Source: Oligoflexia bacterium (GTDB taxonomy: Bacteria; Bdellovibrionota; UBA1018). Taken from it: 49,404 bases of DNA. Below, in pieces: positions 16,863-25,732 of the stretch (its first letter is position 1; each line of letters begins with the position of its first letter). A program made the position numbers and the translations under genes. Location of the stretch: NCBI GenBank assembly GCA_014376785.1, contig JACMQW010000010.1, positions 1 through 49,404 of the forward strand. Reading direction: 5' to 3'. A model generated the notes under the pieces. That model was not told the DNA's origin, did no database searches, and saw only the letters and a program-made list of their open reading frames with translations.

Positions 16863-17534
16863 TTAAGTAGGCACCGGTCCCGGCTCCCAGAAGCTCGTGT
16901 AGTAAATCCATTTTAAGTACTCGAGCATCGTCACGCGAATCCCGTTCATGCTCTCGCGCCATTCTTCGGACGAAAACGCTTCTTGGTAAATGGTGAGCGT
17001 GTCGACGTCGAGTTTCTGCCCCGATTCAGCGAGTACTTTTCCGAAGATGTAGCGTGACCGCCTCATGTGGTAAGGAGACGTCATCAGAACGATTCGCTTC
17101 CAACCGCGCAAGCGTGCGTTTTTCACCACCCAAAGCGCGTTTTCTTCCGTATTTCGACTCTCTGTTTCCAGAACCACATTTAGAGGCTTCATCGCTCGGA
17201 GAATTCCCGGACGAACGCTTTTCGCAAAAGTCGCCCAGTTCGAATTCGGTCCCATGCCCGAAATGTAAAGCAGGGGCGCCACTTCGGTCGAATCGCCCTC
17301 TTCCCGTTCATAATACCGGAACCAAAAATCACCGGCTGCAGCGATGCGTCCTCGCCCCCCCGCTAAAACGACGATTGCATCTGAAGCGGGCAACTTCGCC
17401 CCATCCAGCGTGTCGGCATAATCATAGAGGGCCCCCGCTTTGAAAAATGCAAAGAGCAAGATTCCCGCGAAAATTCCTAAGATGAAAAATGAGAGACTCG
17501 CCAGAAACTGGAGTCGACGCCGAGGCATCATCAT
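16863..17534 (-). CDS. YdcF/SanA-like DUF218 membrane protein
   Basis: A 223-residue DUF218-family protein anchored by one N-terminal helix (FLASLSFFILGIFAGILLFA, about 10-30) with the domain outside the cytosol. Family landmarks are AIVVLAGGRGR (about 54), LLYISGMG (about 88), ETESRNTEENALWVV (about 122, the conserved R-N-T-x-E-N) and RIVLMTSPYHMRRS (about 145). Members (SanA, ElyC, YdcF) are linked to envelope integrity and lipid-carrier metabolism, but the reaction is not settled. It follows ridA after 12 nt in the leftward run. Confidence 0.85.
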   Translation of the reverse strand: MMMPRRRLQFLASLSFFILGIFAGILLFAFFKAGALYDYADTLDGAKLPASDAIVVLAGGRGRIAAAGDFWFRYYEREEGDSTEVAPLLYISGMGPNSNWATFAKSVRPGILRAMKPLNVVLETESRNTEENALWVVKNARLRGWKRIVLMTSPYHMRRSRYIFGKVLAESGQKLDVDTLTIYQEAFSSEEWRESMNGIRVTMLEYLKWIYYTSFWEPGPVPT

Positions 17535-17546
17535 CGAGCTTACGTT

Positions 17547-17927
17547 TTAGGAATAAATGGCGATGACTTCGATCTCGACCGAAACATCTTTCGGAAGGCG
17601 CGAAACTTCAACGGTCGAGCGAGCCGGAAACTCTCCTTTGAAATAGCTTCCGTAAACTTCGTTCACCACTGGGAAATCAGCCATCGATTTCAAGAAGATC
17701 GTCGTTTTGACGACTCTACTAAGATCGAGTTCGGCCGACTTCAAAAGAGCCGCAATGTTATCCATCACTTGCTTCGTTTGGGCTTTCACATCGCCCTGGG
17801 CGATTTCTCCGCTAGACGGGACTAAAGGGATCATGCCCGAACAAAAAAGCAAATTACCGACACGTACCGCTTGGGAATAAGGGCCAATCGGAGCTGGGGC
17901 GTCTTTGGTTAAAATAATTTTTTTCAT
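17547..17927 (-). CDS. ridA: RidA family reactive-intermediate deaminase
   Basis: Hydrolyses reactive enamine/imine intermediates (for example from threonine dehydratase) to keto acids plus ammonia; a cytosolic trimer. The 126 residues match the family length. It carries APIGPYSQAVRVGNLLFCSG at the N-terminus, the central AQTKQVMDNIAALL, VVKTTIFLKSMADF, and the signature FPARSTVEVSRLPKDVSVEIE. The Arg of PARSTVEV is the substrate-carboxylate-binding residue that marks true RidA members. The start ATG has GAGGATAAC upstream. It lies between maeB and the DUF218 gene. Confidence 0.95.
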   Translation of the reverse strand: MKKIILTKDAPAPIGPYSQAVRVGNLLFCSGMIPLVPSSGEIAQGDVKAQTKQVMDNIAALLKSAELDLSRVVKTTIFLKSMADFPVVNEVYGSYFKGEFPARSTVEVSRLPKDVSVEIEVIAIYS

Positions 17928-17951
17928 AAGTTATCCTCTGAGTTCTGAATC

Positions 17952-17998
17952 GCCTCGGTTTCCCGAGGGCTATGGGACGACCTCGGAATCCGAGGTCC
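17952..17998. terminator. Twin hairpins between maeB and ridA
   Basis: Two adjacent stem-loops share the same core. The first is CCTCGG-TTTC-CCGAGG (17953-17968). The second is a perfect 8-bp stem GACCTCGG-AAT-CCGAGGTC (17979-17997). They lie in the 124-nt gap between two leftward genes. No T-run follows on the minus strand, so they may be processing or stability elements, or a weak terminator. Confidence 0.45.
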
Positions 17999-18051
17999 AG
18001 TTTGAAAACATCACCGCCGAGGGTTATCCGATCACGCCAAATTCCGAATTC

Positions 18052-20397
18052 TCAACCCCGCGGCATCGCGCCGGTTTTTCTCATCTGGATTTCCATCGCC
18101 GTGATCGCCGCCATGTTCACTACGTCGTTCACGTCGCTGTTTTGCTGAAGCACCATCATCGGTTTATTCATGCCGATTAAAATCGGACCGATTGCCTCAG
18201 CGCTGGTTAACCTTGCGAGAAGTTTGTACGCGATGTTCGAACTCTGCAGGTCCGGAAAGATCAGAACGTTTGCGTCGCCGGCAACGCCGTTAAAAGGAAA
18301 GCTCTCCTGCGAGATTTCCGGAACGAGCGCGGTGTCCGCTTGCATTTCGCCGTCTACCGTAATGTCAGGCGCACGCGCCCGAATGATTTCGGTGGCTTTC
18401 CGAACTTTTAAAACAGCAGGATGATCGCTTGATCCGAAGTTCGAGAAAGAGAGCATCGCGACTTTCGTTTCCTGGACCATGAACTGTTTTGCCATCCGCG
18501 CGGTCTCGATCGCGATGTCCGCGAGTTCTTCGGCCGTCGGATCGATGTTCACCGTCGTGTCCGCCAGCCAGAGCACGCGCTTTTTAAAAATGAACATGTA
18601 AATTCCAGCCAATCGCTTCCCGGGCTTCGTTCCAATGCACTGAATGGCCGGCTTCAGGGTCGAGGAATAGGACTGGGTCATTCCATTTAAGACTCCGTCC
18701 GCATGCCCTTCCTGAACCATCATCGCGCCGAAGTAGTTCATCTGGCGCATCACTTGATAGGCGGTTGCGGGAGTGACCCCTTTGCGGGATCGGCGCTCGA
18801 AATACTTGTTCGCAAATTCCTGGCGGTAGGGCGAGGACGATGGGCGGATGATTTTCATCCCCTTCAGTGCCTCGGTCAGTCCGGCTTCCGCGATGCGTTC
18901 ACGTACGAGGTTATCGTCGCCGAGCAGAATCGGTTCGCAAATCCCCTCCTCGATCATGATGCTTGCCGCTTTGATGATCTTCAGATTTTCACCCTCAGGC
19001 AGCACGATTTTCGGCAGTGCACGAATCGGGTTTCCATCCACTCCGATGGTCGGTCCGGCACTGTCGGCATGGACTCCCGCATGAACTCCAGCGATCACTC
19101 GGCGCTTAATCCCGCGCATAACCGTGTAGATCGAACCGAGGTGCTCCTCTAAGCGTTCGCGGTACTTCGGCATGTCGAGCTTAATCCGCGCCACGCCACT
19201 GTCGATCGCAGCTTGTGCGACGGCCGGCGCCACCCAGAGAAGCACGCGACGATCGAAAGGTTTCGGAATCAGGTAATCCCGACCGAACCGGAATTTCGCT
19301 CCCGAATAAGCGCGGGAGACGCTTTCGGGAACGTCTTGCTTGGCAAGCGAAGCCAGCGCTTTCACGGCCGCCATTTTCATTTCTTCATTGATGGCACTCG
19401 CGCGCGTGTCGAGCGCCCCTCGAAAGATAAACGGAAATCCTAGAACATTATTCACTTGGTTTGGATAATCCGAGCGCCCCGTGGCGACGATGGCGTCCGA
19501 TCGGACTTTCAAAACTTCTTCCGGCGAGATCTCCGGATCCGGGTTCGCCATGGCAAAAATGATCGGGTCTTTCGCCATCTTCAGCGCCATTTCACCGGTC
19601 ATGATGTTTCCGGCTGAGCATCCGATGAACGCGTCCGCTCCTTCGAGCGCTTCGGAGAGCGTCCGCTTTTTTGTGTCGACCGCGTAGCGCTCCTTATACG
19701 GATTCATTTCTTCAACGCGACCTTTGTAGATCACGCCTTTGATGTCGGTCATCAAGATATTTTCCGGACGCACGCCGAGGTTCAGATAAAGGTTCGCGCA
19801 CGCAATCGATGCGGCTCCTCCACCCGTAAACACGACTTTCACTTCGCTAATCTTTTTACCGACGAGTTCGAGCGCATTTAAAAACGCCGCGCCGGAAATC
19901 ACGGCTGTTCCATGTTGGTCATCGTGGAAGACGGGAATCTTCAGCTTCTTCTTCAGAGCCTCTTCGATTTCGAAACACTCTGGAGCCTTGATGTCTTCCA
20001 GGTTAATTCCGCCAAAGGTAGGTTCCAGCATCTCGCAAGCCCGAATCACATCCGCGGGCAAAACGGCGTTTAGCTCGATGTCGAAGACATCAATGTCAGC
20101 GAATTTTTTGAAGAGGACACCCTTTCCCTCCATGACGGGCTTTGCGGCATAGGGGCCGATGTTTCCGAGTCCGAGAACCGCCGTGCCGTTCGAAACGACG
20201 GCAACCAAGTTTCCTTTGGCGGTGTACTCATAAACCTGGTCTTCGCTTTCGGCGATCATCCGACAGGGCTCGGCAACTCCGGGACTATAAGCGAGACTTA
20301 AATCGTGTTGGGTCGCCACGGATTTCGAAGCAACCACTTCGATTTTCCCTTTGCGGCCGCGTGAGTGATATTCCAGTGCGTCTTCGTAGAGTCCCAT
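18052..20397 (-). CDS. maeB: NADP-type malic enzyme with phosphotransacetylase-like domain (MaeB)
   Basis: Oxidatively decarboxylates malate to pyruvate, giving NADPH. I chose the ATG at 20397 ([20 protein letters not shown], 781 residues) because family members begin at this A-L-x-Y-H motif; 20415 is also in frame. The N-terminal malic enzyme domain (about 1-420) shows [47 protein letters not shown] (metal-binding Asp pair) and [16 protein letters not shown]. The C-terminal phosphotransacetylase-like domain (about 450-781) has [10 protein letters not shown]-type and [15 protein letters not shown] motifs. In known MaeB it binds acetyl-CoA and inhibits the enzyme rather than acting as Pta. First gene of the leftward maeB-ridA-DUF218 run. 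Confidence 0.94.
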   Translation of the reverse strand: MGLYEDALEYHSRGRKGKIEVVASKSVATQHDLSLAYSPGVAEPCRMIAESEDQVYEYTAKGNLVAVVSNGTAVLGLGNIGPYAAKPVMEGKGVLFKKFADIDVFDIELNAVLPADVIRACEMLEPTFGGINLEDIKAPECFEIEEALKKKLKIPVFHDDQHGTAVISGAAFLNALELVGKKISEVKVVFTGGGAASIACANLYLNLGVRPENILMTDIKGVIYKGRVEEMNPYKERYAVDTKKRTLSEALEGADAFIGCSAGNIMTGEMALKMAKDPIIFAMANPDPEISPEEVLKVRSDAIVATGRSDYPNQVNNVLGFPFIFRGALDTRASAINEEMKMAAVKALASLAKQDVPESVSRAYSGAKFRFGRDYLIPKPFDRRVLLWVAPAVAQAAIDSGVARIKLDMPKYRERLEEHLGSIYTVMRGIKRRVIAGVHAGVHADSAGPTIGVDGNPIRALPKIVLPEGENLKIIKAASIMIEEGICEPILLGDDNLVRERIAEAGLTEALKGMKIIRPSSSPYRQEFANKYFERRSRKGVTPATAYQVMRQMNYFGAMMVQEGHADGVLNGMTQSYSSTLKPAIQCIGTKPGKRLAGIYMFIFKKRVLWLADTTVNIDPTAEELADIAIETARMAKQFMVQETKVAMLSFSNFGSSDHPAVLKVRKATEIIRARAPDITVDGEMQADTALVPEISQESFPFNGVAGDANVLIFPDLQSSNIAYKLLARLTSAEAIGPILIGMNKPMMVLQQNSDVNDVVNMAAITAMEIQMRKTGAMPRG

Positions 20398-20583
20398 GCA
20401 TCGAAACTGGCACATGACGCGCCACGTTTAGTACGAAAAAGAAATCTCGAAACGCGCTTTGAAATCCAAGGGTTGCCCCTGCCTTTTTCGTTGTGGCACA
20501 CTGTGAGCAGTACAGTCGTAGTGCAGGTAGCAGTAAAGCAGCCGGAACGACTCCCCCGAACCCAAAGCCAGTTAGGTCTAACG

Positions 20584-21888
20584 ATGCAAAGCCCCTTTTC
20601 TTCACGCCTCATGAGACTCTCCACTACGGCACTTCTGGCGCTCACGCCCGCAGTGGCTTCTGCCACGTCTCTTTTCCGATTTGAAAACCGTAGGGAGAAT
20701 GGGCACTCGTGGCGCATCCTTCCGGAAACCTCCCTCCTTTCGACCAAAGACAACTATGATGCGTCCGGATCTAAGGTGGTGGTTCCAGGGTTGAATTCTT
20801 ACAAAAAAACGAGTTTCGATCTCACTGCAGTGTATGGAGTGACTCGCTCGCTTTCGGTATTCGGACGAGTCAGTTTTGCGTCTGTCTCCTTTGAGACGAC
20901 CAGTTTAACCGGCAGCGGTTCGGGGCTGACCGAGCAAGGCGTCGGCGCGAACTACCGGGTTTGGGAATCGGCGCCGATCCGCCTCGCTGACGGATCCGTG
21001 AAAAGAACCAGTGCACTCGATGCCCAACTCCAGCTCGACTTTCCACTTTACGATAATGTTTCCTCGCGAGCGAGCAATCCACGCCAACCTCTCCGCGGTG
21101 ACGGCACCTTCGATCTCACTCTAGCGGGATTCGGAACGATGCCGATCAACCAAGGTGTCGGAACCCGCCTTTTCCTCATCGGAGGAGTGGGACTGACGAC
21201 TCGGAACAACAACTACTCGAAGGCTATTCCCTACCAACTCCAGATCGTCGGACTTCCCGAAAAATCCGGGCTACTTTACCGAGCCGGACTTCATGGGTTT
21301 AAGTCGATGACCACCGATGCGGGGTCTTCATCGACTCTTTCTCCCCAAGCTCAGTCCACGCCCGGAGTGCTGGATCCGCAGGACGCAGGCCGAAGTTTGG
21401 TCGTCGATGCACTGAATTCTACCTACATGACTTTCCGAGCGACGCTCGGCTACCAGTGGGGCGCGGGCGATCAAGTTTACGCAACGTATGTGATGCCTCT
21501 TTCCGGAACTTCCACGGCCGCGCTGACCGGCATTTTAGTCGGTGCTCAATTTCGTTTTTCTGGGGGTAACACCTCAAACTCGGCCGCACAGAAGTCCGCG
21601 GCGAGCGCTCGTCTGTCGTACGACCTCGAAGGACACGTAAAACAAGCAAACGACCGATTAAACCTCATTAAAATCGATCTCGGCGAATCGGACGGCATCG
21701 ACAAAGGCAACACCATCGACATCTACCGAGTGAGTGGCGATGGCGTCGCATCGGACCTGATCGCTCGCGGCATCGTGACCAGCGTCAGTGGGAACGAATC
21801 AGTCGTGAACCTGCGACAGTATAAGAAAGAAGTTTGGGTGCAGACGGGATTCATCGCTCGTCGCGTCGCTGTGAAAAAAAATCCGTAA
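20584..21888 (+). CDS. Outer-membrane beta-barrel protein with C-terminal FlgT-like module
   Basis: Unnamed outer-membrane protein. The frame is open from 20365 but that part overlaps maeB. The ATG at 20584 (MQSPFSSRLMRLSTTALLAL) has TTAGG upstream and begins a signal peptide ending near PAVASA; an ATG at 20611 is an alternative. The mature chain (434 residues in all) shows alternating beta-strand patterns through about residue 330 (FDLTAVYGVTRSLSVFGRVS, YMTFRATLGYQWGAGDQVYA). It ends in a small domain (about 350-434: LNLIKIDLGESDGIDKGNTI, IARGIVTSVSGNESVVNLR) resembling the C-terminal SH3-like module of FlgT and similar proteins. A secreted partner gene follows after 38 nt. Confidence 0.75.
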   Translation: MQSPFSSRLMRLSTTALLALTPAVASATSLFRFENRRENGHSWRILPETSLLSTKDNYDASGSKVVVPGLNSYKKTSFDLTAVYGVTRSLSVFGRVSFASVSFETTSLTGSGSGLTEQGVGANYRVWESAPIRLADGSVKRTSALDAQLQLDFPLYDNVSSRASNPRQPLRGDGTFDLTLAGFGTMPINQGVGTRLFLIGGVGLTTRNNNYSKAIPYQLQIVGLPEKSGLLYRAGLHGFKSMTTDAGSSSTLSPQAQSTPGVLDPQDAGRSLVVDALNSTYMTFRATLGYQWGAGDQVYATYVMPLSGTSTAALTGILVGAQFRFSGGNTSNSAAQKSAASARLSYDLEGHVKQANDRLNLIKIDLGESDGIDKGNTIDIYRVSGDGVASDLIARGIVTSVSGNESVVNLRQYKKEVWVQTGFIARRVAVKKNP

Positions 21889-21926
21889 ATGACTTTCCAC
21901 TTTTCTAACCGTCTAAAGGACCTGCT

Positions 21927-22661
21927 ATGAAAAAAACCCTATTAAATTCTCTCCTCGCCGCAATCGTGATGACTGCCTTCCTGCCGAGCGCGCACGCGGC
22001 GAAGTTTGCTAACCAATTCACCGAATTCGAACTCCCGCCGGGCTGGGCTTGTAACCTGGAAGTCGCAGAATGGGTTTGCCAAAACACCAATCCTGCCAAG
22101 AGCAAAGAAGCGATCATCGTGCTTGCGGCGAAACTGAAAGGCGATCAAGACTCGCTTGATCAGTACCTCACTTATCTGAAGGCGACGAAATCCTTTACGA
22201 GCGTGGGCGGAAAGGCACTGAAATCCGAGCCAAAATACGCAAAAACCCTGAACGTGAATGGACACCCTTGGGTAGACGCCCTCCACCTGGAGTCTGAAAT
22301 TCCCGGATTTTACACCCGCTACCTCGCAACCGTTAAAGATGACATCGGTGTGCTCGTGACGTACTCGATCGCGAAAGCAAAGTATCAAGACTACTTAAAA
22401 GATTTCGATAACCTCGTGAATACTCTGAAGGTTTTCCGGAAAGCGGGCGGCATTAACATCGCTCCGGCAAACACTAATTTACTCCAGCCGAATATCCCCA
22501 CCACGATTTCAGGCGAGACCGTTTTCCCAGGCGTGAATCCCCAGGGCGGATCGGATGCACCCGCTCCGAAACGCGCGGCACAGAATAACGACCTCATTCT
22601 CTATGGTGTCATCGGAGTCGCGGCGGTTGCGCTCTTTATTATAAAGAAACGCAAAGGCTGA
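21927..22661 (+). CDS. Secreted protein with C-terminal membrane anchor
   Basis: Not recognised. The 244-residue product has a clear signal peptide (LLNSLLAAIVMTAFLPSAHA). The soluble domain (about 25-175) starts FANQFTEFELPPGWACNLEV and contains two Cys (WACNL, WVCQN), probably disulfide-linked. A Pro/Asn/Gly-rich linker leads to a single C-terminal helix (LILYGVIGVAAVALFII) followed by KKRKG. This tripartite tail resembles sorting-type C-termini, but there is no PEP or LPXTG motif, so a simple stop-transfer anchor is equally likely. GGACC-type ribosome site before the ATG; same strand as the barrel gene, so the two may work together. Confidence 0.72.
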   Translation: MKKTLLNSLLAAIVMTAFLPSAHAAKFANQFTEFELPPGWACNLEVAEWVCQNTNPAKSKEAIIVLAAKLKGDQDSLDQYLTYLKATKSFTSVGGKALKSEPKYAKTLNVNGHPWVDALHLESEIPGFYTRYLATVKDDIGVLVTYSIAKAKYQDYLKDFDNLVNTLKVFRKAGGINIAPANTNLLQPNIPTTISGETVFPGVNPQGGSDAPAPKRAAQNNDLILYGVIGVAAVALFIIKKRKG

Positions 22662-22700
22662 ACGAACTCTCCCTCACAGGATAGTCACTCACGAAAGTCT

Positions 22701-24192
22701 TCACGGGAGCTGACTGGTAATGTTCACGTAGATTTTTCCAGCGTTTTTATTCCACTCCCAATTATTGTGAATGGTGAAGAATAGTCGAGTGGCGCCCGGA
22801 GGAACCACGAACTTCTGAACAGCGCCTCCCGTTGTTTTGCCGTCCCCAATAAAGAACATTTGTTTCAGTTTCGGGCGAAATTCCAGGCGATTGAATCTAA
22901 AGCCGGAATCGGTGAAAGGTTCGGCGCATCGGGACCTAGAAAAATACCGATCAAGGCAGATGCCGGGGCGGCCAGGTAAGGAATGAATCCAATTCCAATG
23001 GTTTTACAATTTTTCGCAGCATCCACTCCAGCACACGTTTCTCCAGGGCTAGTAACGGTCGCTCCCGCGGTCGTCACCATTACCAGAGTGGTTGCGCAGC
23101 TGTTCGTCACATCGTCTGGTAACTTATAGCTCGTAGAAGGGATGACAGACCATCCGCGCGATAGAAAATCAAGATACTCCTGGGTCGGCGCGGGAATTTC
23201 GCCCGGATTGCCAAAGAATTGGTTGTTGTATTGTTTCCCGCAATTACCCTCGGCGGGAGTGAACTTGGTTTTCTTTCTCCAAAACATCATCAGCGCAATC
23301 GAATCTCTCGGTCCTTGGTAATAATCCAATGTGTAAGGAATTTTTACTCCCTGTTTCATCGTGAGCACATCGGACGCGCATCCGTATTGGTTTGGATGAT
23401 TCCCGTCGTTATCGACCCAAAGCTTTAGGGGGCGCCATTTCCGGCAAATAAGTGACTTGAGCGAAAATACCGTCGCGCACGCCGACCGGTTCGTTTGTCG
23501 CGAATGCACCGCAAACAACGGGCGCGTTCGCAGTAGGTGGCACCGAAGAAGGAATCATTATTTTCATCACATCGAGTACTGCACCATTCTGAACCAACAC
23601 GTAGGCGTACAGATCCGTTGCCGTGCTCAGGGTGACCGTTGTTCCGCTCGGATCCACGGACGGAACGACGGCACTCGCAACGGGAGCGGGCAACCAAGGC
23701 GTTGGACCGGAAAGAATCTGGGTAATCTTTCGCACACTGATCGCTGTGACCCACTCCCGCAAAACAGGCAGTCGCCGCGGTACAATAAGCGCCGGTTAGG
23801 CGTTCATAACAAGCCACTAGCTGGAGCGCGACCACATCGTTTTTCTGCGTATTACAGGTCACATTCCCCGAAGCATCGAACGTGGGAAATCCGATCTGGT
23901 TGCCTTCGCCCGATGCAGAAACAGCCACGCACCGATTCATGATATCGAAACGATCGGTGCCTTCAGAGCCAGAGAGCTGAAAGAAATGAGCGGGCGCGAC
24001 AGGGTCGCACGACTCCTTCTGATTCGCACAGCGGACAAAGTGGAGGTACTCGGGAGAACCCGTTTGATAAATTTCCGACGAATCGATTCCGGTGATGTTC
24101 GGAATTAAAGTCGCCAGGGGTTTACCGTAGTCCAGACTGGACAGCGGCACGATCATGATCCCCATTGCGATGATTCTGTCTTTCAAACTCAT
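22701..24192 (-). pseudogene. Frameshifted PA14/LecA-like lectin-type secreted protein
   Basis: One gene read in four successive pieces. From 24192, the N-terminal domain matches the 12.1-13.1 kb protein (GSPEYLHFVRCANQKESC, FDIMNRCVAV, LVACYERLTGAYC, QCAKDYPDS). A shift near 23708-23718 (run of T) moves to LSGPTPWLPAPVASAV. A shift near 23423-23433 (run of C or A) moves to LWVDNDGNHPNQYGC, then YTLDYYQGPRDSIALMMFWR, resembling PA14-type sugar-binding domains. A third near 22890-22900 (short T run) moves from ALIGIFLGPDAPNLSP to FFIGDGKTTGG and VVPPGATRLFFTIHNNW, ending at TGA 22701; this last part looks like a LecA/PA-IL-type lectin domain. One-base corrections restore about 497 codons. Recent decay is likely; assembly error is possible. 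Confidence 0.72.
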
Positions 24193-24352
24193 AGCCTAGT
24201 TATGAAGAAAGAGTTCAGAAAAAAATACTGGGTTAATTTTGATTTCGAAAATCTATACCAATCTAACTACTTGATATAAATATGTTTTATAATAAGACAA
24301 CGACCCGCCTGAAGCGGTTAGGCTTAAATATGAATAAATTATGTGTAAATTT
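24193..24352. other. AT-rich intergenic region
   Basis: A markedly AT-rich 160-nt stretch between the pseudogene and the M16 peptidase gene, both leftward. It contains a short hairpin-like CCGC-CTGAA-GCGG near 24306-24318 that may belong to the end of the M16 transcript. On the minus strand, TTGGTATAGATTTTC near 24253-24267 is a possible -10 region for the broken lectin gene. No ORF. Confidence 0.4.
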
Positions 24353-25732
24353 TTACTTTAATTGACCGTATTTTTTAGGATAAGTTGGCTTCAATTTTCG
24401 ATGCACTCGCTTTGACGGGGACGGACCGTACACAAGGATGGATCGACCGCGGGAACGAAAGACCTTGCGGCAAACCCGGCGAATGTCATTTGGCGTAATG
24501 GAGTCGAGCTCTGCGCAAACCTGCTCCACTGGGTAGACTTGCTTGAGGTAGATTTCATCCACGGCGTTCGATTGCATGACGCTCTCGGCGCTGTCAGACG
24601 AAAGCAACATCATCCCCTTCAGACTCTCGCGCACCTCATTTAGCGCTTCGATGGAAACGAGGTCTTGGCAGAGTTTCTCGACTTCGACATCGATCAGGTT
24701 CAAGCACTGGGTGATTTGTCCGACATTTGCGCCGAGGTAAATACTCAGCGTTCCGCTATCTGAAAAGGACGTAAGGCTAGAGTAGACGGTGTAAGCGAGC
24801 CCTTTTCTCTCCCGAATTTCCTGGAATAAAACCGAGCTCATCCCGCCACCTAAGTAGGCAGAAATTAAGATGAGCGCAGTCTGATCTTTAGAGGCGTATT
24901 TCGGCGTTTCCACTGCCCACATCAAATGGGCTTGCTCCGTCGGTCGCCGAATCCACCACAAGCCCTCACGAACGTGAGGTGGGGCGCTGGCCGGAAGGGT
25001 TTTTCTCTGGCCTGCGGACACAGCCGGGCGACCGGGCCAGTTCCGCTTTCGTAGCTTTAAAAGGCTTTTCATCACTCTTGCGGGCGAAACGTCTCCGGCC
25101 ACTGAAACGATCATATTTCCCGGCCGGTAATGCTTTCTGAAATAACGAATGAGATCCGCACGCTTCAAATTTCGCACGCTGTTTTCGGTACCGAGAATCG
25201 ACCGCCCTAAAGGATGCGAGCCGTACATGAGTTCCGAATGGATGTCTCCGGCGACTTCTTCGGGCGATTCATCAACCATCGCGAGCTCTTGGAGAATCAC
25301 TTTTTTCTCGCGACTAAACTCCTCGGCATCAAAGGTCGAATGGAGCAAAATATCGGACAAAATTTCCATCGCAAGCTCTAAGTCGCGCGCCAGTACGGTC
25401 ACGTGAAAACAGGTAAACTCCCGCGCCGTGAAAGCATTTAACTCCCCGCCGACTCGCTCGATTTCCCGGGTGATGTCGGTGGCGGTTCGAGTGGCGGTGC
25501 CCTTAAAGACCATGTGCTCTAGGAAATGAGAGATGCCCGATTCCCGATTTGTTTCGTGGCGCGTACCGACTCGGACCCAAATTCCGATTGAAAGAGTCTT
25601 GAATCCTGGCAAGCGCTCTGTGACGACGGCCAGACCGCTCCCCAAAACTGTTCTCTTCACTTTTCTTGTTTTGCCAACGATGCTTTTCTTCACGGCGCCC
25701 ATCGTCTTAGTATAAGACAGAGCTGAACCCAT
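24353..25732 (-). CDS. M16 family zinc peptidase (processing-peptidase-like)
   Basis: Zinc metallopeptidase of the pitrilysin/insulinase clan. The frame is open to 26143, but everything before 25732 is antisense to the sigma factor. I give the ATG at 25732 (MGSALSYTKTMGAVKK, 459 residues); the ATG at 25702 (449 residues) is equally plausible. The inverted zinc motif HFLEH lies in ESGISHFLEHMVFKGT (about residues 65-75), and a downstream Glu in MVDESPEEVAGD (about 145) supplies the third ligand. The C-terminal inactive-type domain has the WAVETPKY and SSVLFQEIRERKGLAYTVYS patterns (R-x-x-x-G-L-A-Y). This is the single-gene YmxG/MPP-beta-like type, often about 420 residues. No signal peptide; probably cytosolic. 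Head to head with the sigma-factor gene. Confidence 0.92.
   Translation of the reverse strand: MGSALSYTKTMGAVKKSIVGKTRKVKRTVLGSGLAVVTERLPGFKTLSIGIWVRVGTRHETNRESGISHFLEHMVFKGTATRTATDITREIERVGGELNAFTAREFTCFHVTVLARDLELAMEILSDILLHSTFDAEEFSREKKVILQELAMVDESPEEVAGDIHSELMYGSHPLGRSILGTENSVRNLKRADLIRYFRKHYRPGNMIVSVAGDVSPARVMKSLLKLRKRNWPGRPAVSAGQRKTLPASAPPHVREGLWWIRRPTEQAHLMWAVETPKYASKDQTALILISAYLGGGMSSVLFQEIRERKGLAYTVYSSLTSFSDSGTLSIYLGANVGQITQCLNLIDVEVEKLCQDLVSIEALNEVRESLKGMMLLSSDSAESVMQSNAVDEIYLKQVYPVEQVCAELDSITPNDIRRVCRKVFRSRGRSILVYGPSPSKRVHRKLKPTYPKKYGQLK
25689..25718 (+). promoter_or_regulatory. Candidate promoter and palindromic operator for the RpoH-like gene
   Basis: TTCACG (25689-25694), 16-nt spacer, TATAAG (25711-25716). 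A perfect palindrome GTCTTA-GTA-TAAGAC (25704-25718) overlaps the -10 box. It would allow repressor binding, and it also lies at the 5' end of the M16 gene. The expected transcript start is only about 8 nt before the ATG at 25731. Confidence 0.4.
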
